Counted from the stretch's first letter, positions 26,479 through 35,438 are shown. The stretch is DNA of 64,000 nt from Kitasatospora atroaurantiaca (GCF_007828955.1 NZ_VIVR01000001.1:7378001-7442000), one strand, 5' to 3'. The notes: generated by a model from the letters alone, not told the origin. Numbers and translations are program-made.

Positions 26479-27459
26479 GGTGCGGCTGGGCAGGGCGAGG
26501 AACGAGCCGCCCCAGTTGCCGGCCGCCGGCGGTGCGGCGATGTCCCACCTGCCCTTGTTGGCGTCCCCCGACTTGCCGGAGACGACGGCCGTCATCCAGG
26601 AGGGACAGGCGATGGCGGCGAACTTGGAGTTGGCGAGCCCTGGTTCCAAGGCGTGTCGAACTGCTTGAGCCCGGCGCTGACACCGGCCTGGGCGGCGCTG
26701 ACCGCCAGGGCCCAGGCGGACTTGACCGAGGTGCTGTCCTTGTAGGCGAACTGTCCGCTGCTGTCGGCGTACTGGGTGGCGCTGGAGGAGACCCCGGCGC
26801 TGAAGAGGCCACTGGCGGAGTCGGTGAAGAAGGTGCCGGCGGGCGCCTTGGCCTGGTACTGCTTGCCGACCTCGACGAACTTGGCGCAGTCGCCTGGCCA
26901 GAGCTTGTCGACCAGGTCGCGGTCGCTGGGCAGCCCGGCCTGCTGGAAGAGGTCCTTGCGGTAGCAGACCGCCATAGGGCCGATGTCGGTGCCCAGAGCG
27001 ATGGTGTGTCCGTCCGAGGTGGTGGCTTGCTGCCACTGCCAGGGCGGGAAGTCGCTCTGGCTGACACCGTCCGCCTTGCCGAGGTCGGTGAACTTGTCCG
27101 CCTGCTTCTTCACCACCTGGGCGATCCGGCCGACCTCGGTCGCCTGGATGTCGTCCAGACCATTGCCTGAGGCCAGATGGGTCTGGAGCGCGGGGTAGTA
27201 GTCGCCCTCCTGCTGGACGCTGTGCTCGACGATGGTGACGTTGGGGTGGGCCTGCTGGTAGGCGTTGAAGAGGCCGCCTCCTTGTAGCCGAAGGCGCCGA
27301 AGTCACCGGCGGTCAGCGTGTTCTTGCCGCCGGAGGCGCCGTCGCCGGCCGTGCTGGATCCCGAGCTGCTGCAGCCGCTGACCCAGCAGGGCGCTCAGGG
27401 CGAGGATCGATGCTGTGGTCAGGGCGTTTCTGCCCGGGGTGGTGCCGGAGTTCCGCATG
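26479..27459 (-). pseudogene. Solute-binding lipoprotein of a CebE-like sugar ABC transporter, decayed
   Basis: Starts at ATG 27459 behind GAGGAG. A lipoprotein signal is split by a frame change near 27380 (ALSALL, then GCSSSG in the next frame). A second change lies near 27260 (before LFNAYQQAHPN) and a third near 26640 (DTPWNQG, then LANSKFAAIACPSWM). The middle reads well: LGTDIGPMAVCYRKDLFQQAGLP, a signature of family-1 sugar-binding proteins. It breaks off at NWGGSFLALPSRTA and runs straight into GH1 sequence. The permease genes that normally lie between the two (cebF and cebG type) are absent. Confidence 0.85.
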
Positions 27460-27540
27460 GCCGAATGTCTCCTCGTCCAGGGTGGTTCGTGGATGTGCCG
27501 CGTTGGGCGGCCGGCTGTGGTCCGGAGCGGGGTGAGAATG

Positions 27541-27554
27541 TGGGAGCGCTCCCA
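27541..27554. promoter_or_regulatory. CebR-type operator TGGGAGCGCTCCCA
   Basis: A perfect 14-bp palindrome identical to the CebR box known from Streptomyces cellobiose/cellulase promoters. It lies 82 bp upstream of the decayed binding-protein gene and 125 bp before the truncated, divergent LacI gene, the normal place for cebR/cebE control. The same 14-mer occurs at 33719-33732 before the GH9 gene. Confidence 0.9.
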
Positions 27555-27679
27555 CGCTGTGGGAGGATTGCTGCGTCGTACGGGGGAGTGTCAAGGGTGC
27601 GAGTCGGCTCCGTTACCGGAACGTGTCCGACATCCCTCGGAGCGGCCGTCGCAGCCCACTACCCTCCGGGAGACCGATC

Positions 27680-28168
27680 ATGAGTCGAGCCGGACAGCAG
27701 CCGCCCGTCCTCCGACCGACCCTGGAGGCGGTGGCCGCGCGGGCCGGGGTGGGCCTGGGCACAGTGTCCCGGGTGGTCAACGGCTCGCCGAACGTGAGCG
27801 CCAAGGCCAGGGCGGCCGTCGAGCAGGCCATCGCCGAGCTGGGCTACGTCCCCAACCAGGCGGCCCGGTCCCTGGTCACCTCGCGGACGGACTCGGTCGC
27901 CCTGGTCATCCCCGAGAGCGTCGCAAGGCTGCGCTCCGAGCCGTACTTCTCCGACATCATCACCGGTGTCTCCAGCGAACTCGCCGAGACCGAGATCGGC
28001 GGAGCGCGGCAGCGGACGGCAGTGGGATCTGACGACCCGTGGGCGTGCTCTGCCTTCGGGTCACCCGTCAGTTGCCGCTGCGGCGGCAGAGGTTGCCGCT
28101 CGCCGGAGAGGAATTTCGGCCGGACCGTCCGTTGCGTAGTATTTCCGCGATGTCCACTGCGGCCGTGA
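27680..28168 (+). pseudogene. Truncated LacI family regulator (CebR-like position)
   Basis: Starts well: LEAVAARAGVGLGTVSRVVNGSPNVSAKARAAVEQAIAELGYVPNQAARSLVTSRTDSVALVIPES is the HTH, hinge and first strand of a LacI protein. Family similarity ends near 28005 (SSELAETEI); the remaining residues are unrelated read-through. About 230 C-terminal residues are lost. It is divergent from the ceb-like binding-protein gene with a CebR box between, so I infer a former cebR. The remaining DNA-binding part has no core domain for dimerising or sugar sensing. Confidence 0.85.
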
Positions 28169-28512
28169 TCGCGGTCGTCGCCCTCGCCCTCCTGCACGTC
28201 TACATCCTGGTCCTGGAGATGTTCCTGTGGTCCACGCCGCGGGCACGGGCCTCCTTCGGCACGACGGGGGAGTTCGCGGTCTCGACCAAGGCGATGGCCG
28301 CCAACCAGGGCCTGTACAACGGCTTCCTGGCGGCCGGCCTCTTCTGGGGCGCCCTCGCCGGCGACCCGGTCGGATTCCAGGTGCGGCTCTTCTTCGTCTC
28401 CTGCGTCGCCGTCGCCGGCCTGTACGGCGCCGTGAGCTCGTCCCGCAAGATCCTCTTCGTGCAGACCGTGCCCGCCCTCATCGTGCTCGCCCTGGTGCTC
28501 CTGGCCCACTGA
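28150..28512 (+). CDS. DUF1304 family small membrane protein
   Basis: A 120-residue protein with four hydrophobic segments. The conserved N-terminal HVYILVLEMFLWSTPRARASFG, followed by ANQGLYNGFLAAGLFWG and GLYGAVSSSRKILFVQTVPALIVLALVL, is the DUF1304 pattern. Length is normal. Function is unknown in the family. It follows the truncated LacI gene and overlaps its read-through tail, so the deletion that cut LacI ended just upstream of this gene. Confidence 0.88.
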   Translation: MSTAAVIAVVALALLHVYILVLEMFLWSTPRARASFGTTGEFAVSTKAMAANQGLYNGFLAAGLFWGALAGDPVGFQVRLFFVSCVAVAGLYGAVSSSRKILFVQTVPALIVLALVLLAH

Positions 28513-28527
28513 GCGGCGGTCCGGGAT

Positions 28528-28536
28528 GAAACTTTC
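28528..28536. promoter_or_regulatory. GAAACTTTC box upstream of the CE1-type esterase
   Basis: A perfect match to the GAAANTTTC inverted repeat seen in Streptomyces xylanase promoters, 192 bp before the esterase start. Other perfect copies here are at 31034, 39866 and 40009. Confidence 0.6.
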
Positions 28537-28727
28537 ACCGCGTACGGCGGGACCGGCGGCCTGACCGGAGACGAATCCGCAGGTGGGTGCAGTGGGTGCG
28601 GAACCCGCTGGACCCCCTGCGGCGGGGGCGTTGACGGCTGAGATTGATCGACACGAGGATCGGCATGTTTCGGTGGAATCACCGGAATATTTCGGAAAGC
28701 TCGTGCAATCCCGGACGGAGAGATACC

Positions 28728-30080
28728 GTGTTTCGATCCCGCTCCCTCATATCCCGCCTCCTGGGCCTGGCCGCCGCGGTCGGCCTCGCGGCCGGCCTGA
28801 GCCTGCAGGCCGCCCCCCGGGCCGCCGCCGCCTCACTGACGCAGATCACGAACTTCGGCACCAATCCGACCGGTCTGGTCATGAACCTGTACGTGCCGAA
28901 CAGCGTCAAGGCCAACCCCCCGATCCTGCTGGCCCTGCACGGCTGCCAGGGGTCGGGGCCCTACCTGTACTCGAGCACCGACTTCGCGTCGCTGGCCGAC
29001 CGGTACGGGTTCCTCGTCATCTATCCCTCGACGAACCCCAACGGAAGCTGCTGGGACGTCTCCTCCGGCCAGGCGTTGACCCGCAACGGCGGCAGTGACC
29101 CGGTCGGGCTCATGTCGATGATCACCTACACGGAGCAGCACTACGGCGGCAACGCCAACGCCGTGTACGTGACCGGGGAGTCGTCGGGCGGGATGATGAC
29201 GAACGTGATGCTCGCCGACTACCCCGATGTGTTCAAGGCGGGCGCGGCGTTCATGGGAGTGCCCTACCACTGCTTCTACACCGGCTCCGCACGCGGCTGG
29301 AATTCCGCCTGCGCCCAGGGCCAGGTCTCCATGACCCCCCAGCAGTGGGGCGGCCTGGTGCGGGGCACGGGCGATCCCGGCTACACCGGTCCGCGGCCGC
29401 GAGTGCAGCTGTGGCACGGAACCGCCGACACGATCCTGAGCCACAACAACCTCGGTGAAGAGATCAAGCAGTGGACCGACGTCCTCGGCGTGAGCCAGAC
29501 CCCGTCGGCCACGGACACACCCGCGGCCAACTGGACCCGCACCCGGTACAACAACAGCGCCGGCACCACCCAGGTCGAGGCGTACAGCATCGCCGGCGCC
29601 GGGCACGAACTGCCGGTACAGGGCACTGCGATGGCCGCCTCGGCCATCCACTTCATGGGCCTGGACGCGGGATCCTCCGGCAGCGGTACGACCGGTGCAC
29701 TGCACGCGGTGGCCGCGGGCAAGTGTCTGACCGATGCGAACAACACGACGCTGGGCACGCAGCAGCAGATCTACGCCTGCAACGGCGGTGCGAACCAGAC
29801 CTGGACCCACACCTCGTCGAACCAGCTGACCGTGACCGTGGGCGGCAGCACGCTGTGCCTGGACGCCAACGCGCACGGCACCAGCCCCGGCACCAAGGCG
29901 ATCGTCTGGTCCTGCAACGGCCAGGCCAACCAGCAGTGGCAGCTGAACCCGAACGGCACCGTCACCGGGGTGCAGTCGGGGCTCTGCCTGGACGTGAGCG
30001 GTCTGGCCACCGCCGACGGCACCCCGGTCCAGCTGTGGACCTGCAGCGGCGGCACGAACCAGCAGTGGGCACTGGGGTGA
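28728..30080 (+). CDS. Secreted CE1/PHB-depolymerase-family esterase with C-terminal CBM13
   Basis: A 450-residue exported esterase. The signal peptide covers about residues 1-35 (SRLLGLAAAVGLAAGLSLQ, ending PRAAAA). The alpha/beta-hydrolase domain has ILLALHGCQGSG (oxyanion), VTGESSGGMM (G-x-S-x-G nucleophile), LWHGTADTI (Asp) and GAGHELP (His). A Gly/Ser linker near residue 317 leads to a ricin-type CBM13 (about 325-450) with three Q-x-W units (NQTWTH, NQQWQL, NQQWAL). Such enzymes remove acetyl or feruloyl groups from xylan. The start is GTG at 28728 with GGAG nine bases before it; the longer frame is not signal-like. Lies in the hemicellulose cluster behind a GAAACTTTC box. Confidence 0.88.
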   Translation: MFRSRSLISRLLGLAAAVGLAAGLSLQAAPRAAAASLTQITNFGTNPTGLVMNLYVPNSVKANPPILLALHGCQGSGPYLYSSTDFASLADRYGFLVIYPSTNPNGSCWDVSSGQALTRNGGSDPVGLMSMITYTEQHYGGNANAVYVTGESSGGMMTNVMLADYPDVFKAGAAFMGVPYHCFYTGSARGWNSACAQGQVSMTPQQWGGLVRGTGDPGYTGPRPRVQLWHGTADTILSHNNLGEEIKQWTDVLGVSQTPSATDTPAANWTRTRYNNSAGTTQVEAYSIAGAGHELPVQGTAMAASAIHFMGLDAGSSGSGTTGALHAVAAGKCLTDANNTTLGTQQQIYACNGGANQTWTHTSSNQLTVTVGGSTLCLDANAHGTSPGTKAIVWSCNGQANQQWQLNPNGTVTGVQSGLCLDVSGLATADGTPVQLWTCSGGTNQQWALG

Positions 30081-30085
30081 CACCA

Positions 30086-30117
30086 CCGGCCCGCAGGGGC
30101 GCGCCCCTGCGGGCCGG
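30086..30117. terminator. Perfect 32-base palindrome, bidirectional terminator
   Basis: CCGGCCCGCAGGGGCG (30086-30101) is followed directly by its exact reverse complement (30102-30117). It sits between the convergent esterase and GH10 pseudogene, six bases after the esterase stop. Confidence 0.85.
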
Positions 30118-30124
30118 CCGGGGG

Positions 30125-30996
30125 TCACTTCCTCCCGGAGCCCCGGCCGCCATGGTGCGCGGAGTCCGCGGCCACGGCCAGGTCCTGCCGCAGGGCGAAG
30201 TAGGCAGGCTTCGGCCGCATGTTCACGTCGTAGAGCAGGCCGTAGCCCTCGCCGCCGAACGTGCCCGGGATCCAGGAGTCACCGTCGTACACGCCCCAGG
30301 CCGTGAACGAGATGCACTGCCGGACGAGCTGACAGCCCTTGAGCATCTCGGAGAACTCGTACGGCTGGGCGAACTCGGCGAGTTGACTGGTGGGGACCTG
30401 GTCCGTCGCGTTGTTCACGGAGGTGCGCACGTCCGCCTCGGTGACGGCGACCCTCAGCCCCAGGTCGCCGTAGCCCTGCAGGTCGGCCTGGAAGCGCTGG
30501 GCGTCGAAGCCGTACTGGGTGTCGAGGTGCCCCTGCTCGCCGATGCCGTCGATGGGTACCCCCTGCGCGCGCAGCTTCTCGACGTAGTCGTGGACCGCCG
30601 TGTACTTCGCGTTGGTGCCGTCCTGGCCGGCGATGTTGTAGTCGTGTGGCCGCGGACCGCCTGTCCGTGCTGCTGGGAGAACCGCACCAACTGGTCCGCG
30701 GGCGCCCAGTCGTAGCTGCCCCGGCTGGGCTCCGCCGCCTCCCACTTCATGGCGTTCTCCGGGGTGATGACGGAGAACTGGTCGGCGGCGATCTCGGTGT
30801 ACGCCTGATCGGTCCCCAGCCGGGCCATGTCGACGGCGGTACCGATGCGCAGGTTCTGCTGCGAGCCCAGGGTACGCAGGGAGTCGCTCGGCACCGGCCG
30901 GACACCGTCTCCGGCGGCCGTCGCGACCGCGGACGGAACGAGCATGAGGACGGCGGCCATACCGGCGGCGGCCGCGAGCTGACGGCGCAGCTTCAC
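30125..30996 (-). pseudogene. GH10 endoxylanase with internal deletion and frameshift
   Basis: The N-terminal part is normal: signal peptide (MAAVLMLVPSAVATAAG), then NLRIGTAVDMARL, ITPENAMKWEAAEPSRGSYDW and FSQQHGQAVRGHT. At about 30641 the sequence jumps to HDYNIAGQDGTNAKYTAV in another frame and continues through GVPIDGIGEQGHLDTQYGF, VAVTEADVR (nucleophile Glu) and ISFTAWGVYDGDSWIP to the stop. About 80-90 residues between RGHT and HDYNI are missing, including the acid/base Glu (WDVVNE region). The result is not a working xylanase. The GAAAGTTTC box before it is intact. Confidence 0.9.
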
Positions 30997-31033
30997 AGCG
31001 AACTCCTGGGGGTCATGGGAAGACGGGATGCTC

Positions 31034-31042
31034 GAAAGTTTC
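31034..31042. promoter_or_regulatory. GAAAGTTTC box upstream of the GH10 pseudogene
   Basis: CGAAAGTTTCG at 31033-31043 is a perfect 11-bp inverted repeat of the GAAANTTTC class, 38 bp before the GH10 start codon. An AT-rich stretch (AAATATTTATCGAA) follows it. Confidence 0.65.
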
Positions 31043-31137
31043 GAAATATTTATCGAACTATCTGAAGCTAGCCCCGGGAATCTGCCGTAGCCAATGGTGC
31101 TGCAGGCATCGGGAGTTGAAGCCGGTCGGCCGGCCGC

Positions 31138-31172
31138 GCTGCCCGCCGCACCGTGACGGTGCGGCGGGCAGC
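31138..31172. terminator. Strong hairpin after the GH9 gene
   Basis: GCTGCCCGCCGCACCG (31138-31153) pairs perfectly with CGGTGCGGCGGGCAGC (31157-31172) over a TGA loop, 15 bp past the GH9 stop on the minus strand. Confidence 0.85.
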
Positions 31173-31187
31173 GGATCGGGGTGGTGA

Positions 31188-33665
31188 TCAGGCGCAGTCG
31201 GCGCCGTTCAAGGTGAACCGGGCCGGCACCGGGTTGGTGCCGGAGTGCGTCGCCTGGAACCCGAGGCTCGCACTCGCCCCGGGGGCCAGGGTGCCGTTCC
31301 AGCCGGCGTCGCGCGCGGTCACGGCGGCGCCGGACTGGGCCACCGTCGCGTTCCAGGCGTTGGAGATCCGCTGGTCACCGGAGAAGCTCCAGCCGAGCGT
31401 CCAGCCGGAGACGGTGGAGGTGCCGGTGTTCTTCACGGTCACCGTCGCGGTGAATCCGTTGCTCCACGCGTTGTCGACCTTGTACGCCACCGAGCAGGAC
31501 GCCGGTGGCGGCACCGTGTCGTCGTCCGCTTCGGTCGCCGTGAAGGTCGCCGCCTGAACGCCCGGGCCGCCGACTGTGAACACCGCGCTGCCCGCCGCGG
31601 TGTCGGCGTCCTGCGCCGCCGACAGTGAAATCTGCTGTGCCGTGGCCCAGTTGGCCGGGGTGAAGAGCAGCGAGGGGGTGGTCGCCGACAGGTCGGTGTC
31701 GCCCGAGGTGCGGGTGACCGTCACCGTGACGTTCTGGACGGGGGCGGCCGAGAGCCGCACCGCCACCGTCGCGGAGCCGCCCTCGGGGACGGTTATCGCC
31801 GCCGGTGTCACCTGCACTGCGGGCGTCGAGGGCGCGGTCCGCCGCTCGGCGGCGAACGCGGCCAGCCAGGCCAGCGAGGCGTTCCAGTTGATCGCCACCT
31901 CGTTGGTCGAGTACGAGCCGATGTCGTCGACATAGCAGGCCGCCGGTGCGCAGCCAGCCAGTTGGGCCTTCGCCACCGGGTCCTCCAGGCCGGCATCCGG
32001 GCCGCCCGCGAACGAGCCGGCGGGCGGGTGCGGCAGCGAGGCGTCGTTCTGGTGCGCCCAGAAACGGTGGTGCTCGTTCTCGGAGGCGCGCTCGCCGTAG
32101 CCGGACACGTACGAGCGGTCCAGGGCGTTTCGGCCCAGCAGGTAGTCCATCGTCTCCAGCGCGCCGGTCCGGTAGCGCTGGGCGCCGGTCAGCTCGTAGG
32201 CGACGCCCAGCACCATCGCGTTGTTGGCCACCGCACTGTTGGAGCCCCACACGTAGCCGTCGGCGGCGATCGGCACCGCGTAGCCCTGGCCGGCGATGGT
32301 GGACAGGTAGGCGTCGGCGGCCGAGGTCAGCAGGCCGCGCAGCCGCGTCACGTCGTCGGCCGGCAGGGCCACGCCGGGCACGGTGGCCAGGGTGATGCGG
32401 CCGAGCGTCGCGGTGCCGCCCCACCAGAACGCGTCGACCGGCTTGGTGTGGTGCGGCGAGGAGATGACCGCGTCCCGGTACTGCGACTCGCGGGTGGTGG
32501 CGAGGAGTTCGGCCGCCGCCCAGTAGAACTCGTCGGAGACCTCGGCGTCCTCGTACGCGCCGCCGCCGGTGTTGTCGGTAGCCGGGGCGAGGAGGTTCGG
32601 GTTGGCCTTGGCCGCAGCCCAGGCGCGGCGGGCCGCGTCCAGGCAGCGGGCGGCGAACGCGGCGTCGTACGGCGCGTACACGCGGGCGCACTGGGCGGCG
32701 GTGGCGGCCAGGTTGAGCGTGGCGGCGGTCGAGGGCTTGTGCAACTCGCGCTGCTGGTCGTCGAGTTCGGGGCGGGTCGGCAGAGCGGTCCACTGGGCGT
32801 CGTGCATCTTGTGGAAGGCCATCCCGGCGAGCGGCTTGTCCGCCGGGACCTGCATGCGCAGCATGAACTCCAGCTCCCAGCGGGCCTCGTCCAGCACGTC
32901 CGGCACCCCGTTGCCGCGCTCGGGCACCTTCAGCGTCGAGTCGCCGAGCGCCGCATCGCCGCCCGAGCGGCGGGCCCGCTCGAAGGAGTTGACCAGCTCC
33001 CAGGTCGCGATGCCGCCGTTGACCACGTACTTGCCCTGGTCGCCGGCGTCGTACCAGCCGCCGCGTACGTCGAGCCGGTAGTCGCACGCCCCGGCCTGGC
33101 AGGGCACACTGGTGTCGCCCTTGTTCGGGGCCACCCCGAGGTGGCCGGCGGGGCGGGCGTACGCGCTGCCGGCCAGGGCCGCGTCGATCGCGATGCCGCT
33201 GCGCTGCTGGTAGAAGAACGACATGCTGTCCGCGCGCAGCCCGTCGTAGAGCGCGGCCGAGATGTCGAACGGGTGGGTCGCCCGGCCGTCCACGACCAGG
33301 GTGAAGCCGGAGCCGGTGCCCCTGTACGCGCTGAAGTCGACCAGGTGCGTCGATTGGCCGGATGCCTGGTCGGCGCCGTGCACGGTGGTGGTGCCGGCGG
33401 CGACCTGCGCGCCGGAGGCGTCGCGCAGCTGCCAGGTGAGCGGAGCGCTCGCGGAGCTGACCACGGTGGCCCGCTTGGGGCCGTCGGGGAGGTAGCCCAG
33501 CTGGTTCACCCGGACGGGGAAGTCGGCGGCTGTGGTGGCCGTGGCAGCGGTGGCGGTGGCCGGGGCGAACGCTGTGGCGGTCAGCCCGCCGGCGGCCAGG
33601 GCCAGGCCGGTCAGCACGGCGGCGGCGCGCCGGGGCAGCCCGCGGCCGGAGAGGACGGGAGGCAT
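31188..33665 (-). CDS. GH9 cellulase with N-terminal Ig-like domain and C-terminal CBM2
   Basis: An 825-residue secreted endoglucanase. A signal peptide (LPRRAAAVLTGLALAAGG..., about residues 1-42) is followed by a CelD_N immunoglobulin-like domain (FPVRVNQLGYLPDGPKRATVV) and the GH9 barrel (about 145-600): GGWYDAGDQGKYVVNGG has the catalytic-base Asp pair, SYVSGYGERASENEHHRFWAHQ the His/Arg region and DDIGSYSTNEVAINWNASLAWLAAF the proton-donor Glu. A ~100-residue beta-sandwich (VQVTPAAITVPEGGSATVAVRL) and a CBM2 (CSVAYKVDNAWSNGFTATVTVKNTG ... LNGADC, one disulphide) complete it. ATG 33665 has GAAGGAAGG upstream. A CebR box lies 54 bp before the start, so cellobiose induction is likely. Confidence 0.93.
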   Translation of the reverse strand: MPPVLSGRGLPRRAAAVLTGLALAAGGLTATAFAPATATAATATTAADFPVRVNQLGYLPDGPKRATVVSSASAPLTWQLRDASGAQVAAGTTTVHGADQASGQSTHLVDFSAYRGTGSGFTLVVDGRATHPFDISAALYDGLRADSMSFFYQQRSGIAIDAALAGSAYARPAGHLGVAPNKGDTSVPCQAGACDYRLDVRGGWYDAGDQGKYVVNGGIATWELVNSFERARRSGGDAALGDSTLKVPERGNGVPDVLDEARWELEFMLRMQVPADKPLAGMAFHKMHDAQWTALPTRPELDDQQRELHKPSTAATLNLAATAAQCARVYAPYDAAFAARCLDAARRAWAAAKANPNLLAPATDNTGGGAYEDAEVSDEFYWAAAELLATTRESQYRDAVISSPHHTKPVDAFWWGGTATLGRITLATVPGVALPADDVTRLRGLLTSAADAYLSTIAGQGYAVPIAADGYVWGSNSAVANNAMVLGVAYELTGAQRYRTGALETMDYLLGRNALDRSYVSGYGERASENEHHRFWAHQNDASLPHPPAGSFAGGPDAGLEDPVAKAQLAGCAPAACYVDDIGSYSTNEVAINWNASLAWLAAFAAERRTAPSTPAVQVTPAAITVPEGGSATVAVRLSAAPVQNVTVTVTRTSGDTDLSATTPSLLFTPANWATAQQISLSAAQDADTAAGSAVFTVGGPGVQAATFTATEADDDTVPPPASCSVAYKVDNAWSNGFTATVTVKNTGTSTVSGWTLGWSFSGDQRISNAWNATVAQSGAAVTARDAGWNGTLAPGASASLGFQATHSGTNPVPARFTLNGADCA

Positions 33666-33718
33666 GGGTGGGAGCCTTCCTTCGTGGGGGAGGGGATGAT
33701 GGGAGCCCCAAAGGCAAA

Positions 33719-33732
33719 TGGGAGCGCTCCCA
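33719..33732. promoter_or_regulatory. CebR-type operator upstream of GH9 cellulase
   Basis: TGGGAGCGCTCCCA, a perfect 14-bp palindrome identical to the one at 27541-27554 in the decayed ceb-like locus. It is 54 bp before the GH9 start codon, suitable for repression of that promoter. Confidence 0.9.
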
Positions 33733-33965
33733 CAGTTCCAATGAAGCCAGCCGTACAACCGGTGCGTCAAGATGCGGTAAACGAGTAGCAGGTGACGCAG
33801 CCTCAGGCGTGAGTGGTTCCGGGGTCACGGTTCCACCGGCCCCGGCAGGACGGCCAGCTCGGGTGCGATCGGGACGCGAGTGACGGGGTGGGCGGTGCCG
33901 CCGAGTTTGGCACCAGGAGTTCCAGGGCGCGTCTTCGAGGGGTCGGTCAGCCGGTCCACAAGCGC

Positions 33966-33999
33966 GTGGAACCCAGCTGACGGACGGCTGGGGTTCCAC
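33966..33999 (-). terminator. Hairpin downstream of GH62
   Basis: GTGGAACCCAGC and GCTGGGGTTCCAC form a 12-bp stem with one bulged base, 24 bp past the GH62 stop on the minus strand. Confidence 0.65.
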
Positions 34000-34022
34000 G
34001 CGATCACGGTGGAGCGGATGGG

Positions 34023-35438
34023 TCAGTGCTGCAGGGTGAGAACACCCGGCCGCCACGGCAGTTGGTCGTAGGGGCCGCTGGCGGTGGGGGACTTGCCCTG
34101 GTAGAGGAACTGGAGGTTGCAGGGGTCGATGGTCATGGTCTGGTCGGGGTTGTTGCGGACCAGGTCGCCGTGGCTGATGTCGTTGGTCCAGGTGGCACCG
34201 CTGTTGGCCTTGCCCGCGAACGGGCTGCTCTCGCTGCCGGCCTGCGCGGTCCACGAACCGCTCAGGCTGAGGGCGGTGAACGAGCGGAAGTAGCGTCCGC
34301 CGGAGCCCTGCGCCTCAACGATCATGAGGTACTGGTTCTGGCCCTTGACCTTGTAGACCTGCGGCGCCTCGAACAGGTTGTTCGCCGTGTCGCTCATGAC
34401 CGTCGTGTAGGAGGAGCCGAAGCTGCCGGGGAAGTTCCCGATCGGCATGCTGGCCCGGTAGATGCTGCCGTTGTCGCCGGCGAAGAACAGGTACATGTTC
34501 TGGCCGTCGGCGATCAGGGTCTGGTCGATGGGGCCGGTGCCGGAGTTCGGGATGCTGCCGGTGAACAGCGGCTGCGGCGCGGACCAGCCGTTGGGGTTGG
34601 TCGGGTCGCTCGACGTGCGGTAGATGAACGGCCAGGCACCCCACTGGTACGCCAGCACCCAGATGTTCTTGGGCGCGAAGTAGAACAGCGTGGGCGCCAC
34701 CGCGGCCTGGCTCATCCCGCTCTGCCCGGCCGACGCCATGTCCGACCAGTTCGTGAACGGGCTGAACATCATCGAGCCGTACGACGATCCCGACACGTTC
34801 GACGCGTAGACCAGGTGCTTGCCGTTGTACACCACGTCGGTGAAGTCCTTCACCGACGCCCACCCGTTCGCCGGCTGCGCCAACGAACCCGTCGAGGACC
34901 ACCGGTACGCAGAGGGGAGCGCGCACGTGCCGCCGCCACCGGACAGTCCGGTCCACTGCTGATTGCTGTGGCCGTTGCACGTCCAGAGCTCCACCGCCGT
35001 GCCGTTCGCCGTGGCGGCGCCCGTGACGTCCAGGCACAGTCCGGACTCGACTCCGACGATCGTGCCGTCGGAGTTCACCCGCCACTGCTGGTTCGCCCCG
35101 CCGCTGCAGGTCCAGATCTGTACCCGGGTGCCGGCTGTGGTGGCGTGGTTCGGAACGTCCAGGCACTTGTTGCCGTACACGGTCAGCTGGTTGGCGGACG
35201 TCAGCGTCCACTGCTGGTTGGTCCCGTTCGAGCAGTCGTAGATCTGCAGGGACGCGCCGTCGGTCTGGCTGGCGTTCTGCACGTCGAGACAGCGACCGGA
35301 ACCCGCACCGCGCAAGGCGCCGGTGGTGGCCGCCTGAGCGGGGTTGGCGACGAGCATCGTCGCCAGCGCCGCCACGGCCGCGACGACGGCAATGAGTACT
35401 GCGGACAGCCGCCTGCGGCTGGAAGTTCGTCTGCGCAT
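34023..35438 (-). CDS. GH62 alpha-L-arabinofuranosidase with N-terminal CBM13
   Basis: A 471-residue secreted enzyme. An Arg-rich signal peptide (SRRRLSAVLIAVVAAVAALATML, ending AQAA, about residues 1-37) precedes a ricin-type CBM13 (about 40-165) with three repeats ending NQQWTL, NQQWRV and NQQWTG. The GH62 five-bladed propeller (about 178-471) has YRWSSTGSLAQPANGW, VKDFTDVVYNGKHLVYAS (catalytic Asp), GPIDQTLIADGQNMYLFFAGDNG (second Asp) and NNLFEAPQVYKVKGQNQYLM (Glu). It removes arabinose side chains from arabinoxylan. GAGAGAGG precedes ATG 35438. A TGTTAGCGCTAACA palindrome 45 bp upstream indicates LacI-type control. Confidence 0.93.
   Translation of the reverse strand: MRRRTSSRRRLSAVLIAVVAAVAALATMLVANPAQAATTGALRGAGSGRCLDVQNASQTDGASLQIYDCSNGTNQQWTLTSANQLTVYGNKCLDVPNHATTAGTRVQIWTCSGGANQQWRVNSDGTIVGVESGLCLDVTGAATANGTAVELWTCNGHSNQQWTGLSGGGGTCALPSAYRWSSTGSLAQPANGWASVKDFTDVVYNGKHLVYASNVSGSSYGSMMFSPFTNWSDMASAGQSGMSQAAVAPTLFYFAPKNIWVLAYQWGAWPFIYRTSSDPTNPNGWSAPQPLFTGSIPNSGTGPIDQTLIADGQNMYLFFAGDNGSIYRASMPIGNFPGSFGSSYTTVMSDTANNLFEAPQVYKVKGQNQYLMIVEAQGSGGRYFRSFTALSLSGSWTAQAGSESSPFAGKANSGATWTNDISHGDLVRNNPDQTMTIDPCNLQFLYQGKSPTASGPYDQLPWRPGVLTLQH

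Larger units (their letters stand above)
33666..34022. other. Intergenic region: GH9 promoter side and GH62 terminator
   Basis: No gene is visible in this 357-bp gap. It contains a CebR box (33719-33732) and a hairpin serving the GH62 gene (33966-33999). Confidence 0.7.

Noticed and set aside
29690..30080. Separate lectin gene at the esterase C terminus
   Set aside because: It is in frame with the esterase and is its CBM13 module after a Gly/Ser linker.
31375..34254. A 959-residue minus-strand frame over the GH9 gene
   Set aside because: Arg/Pro-rich shadow in another frame; the GH9 frame has all family motifs.
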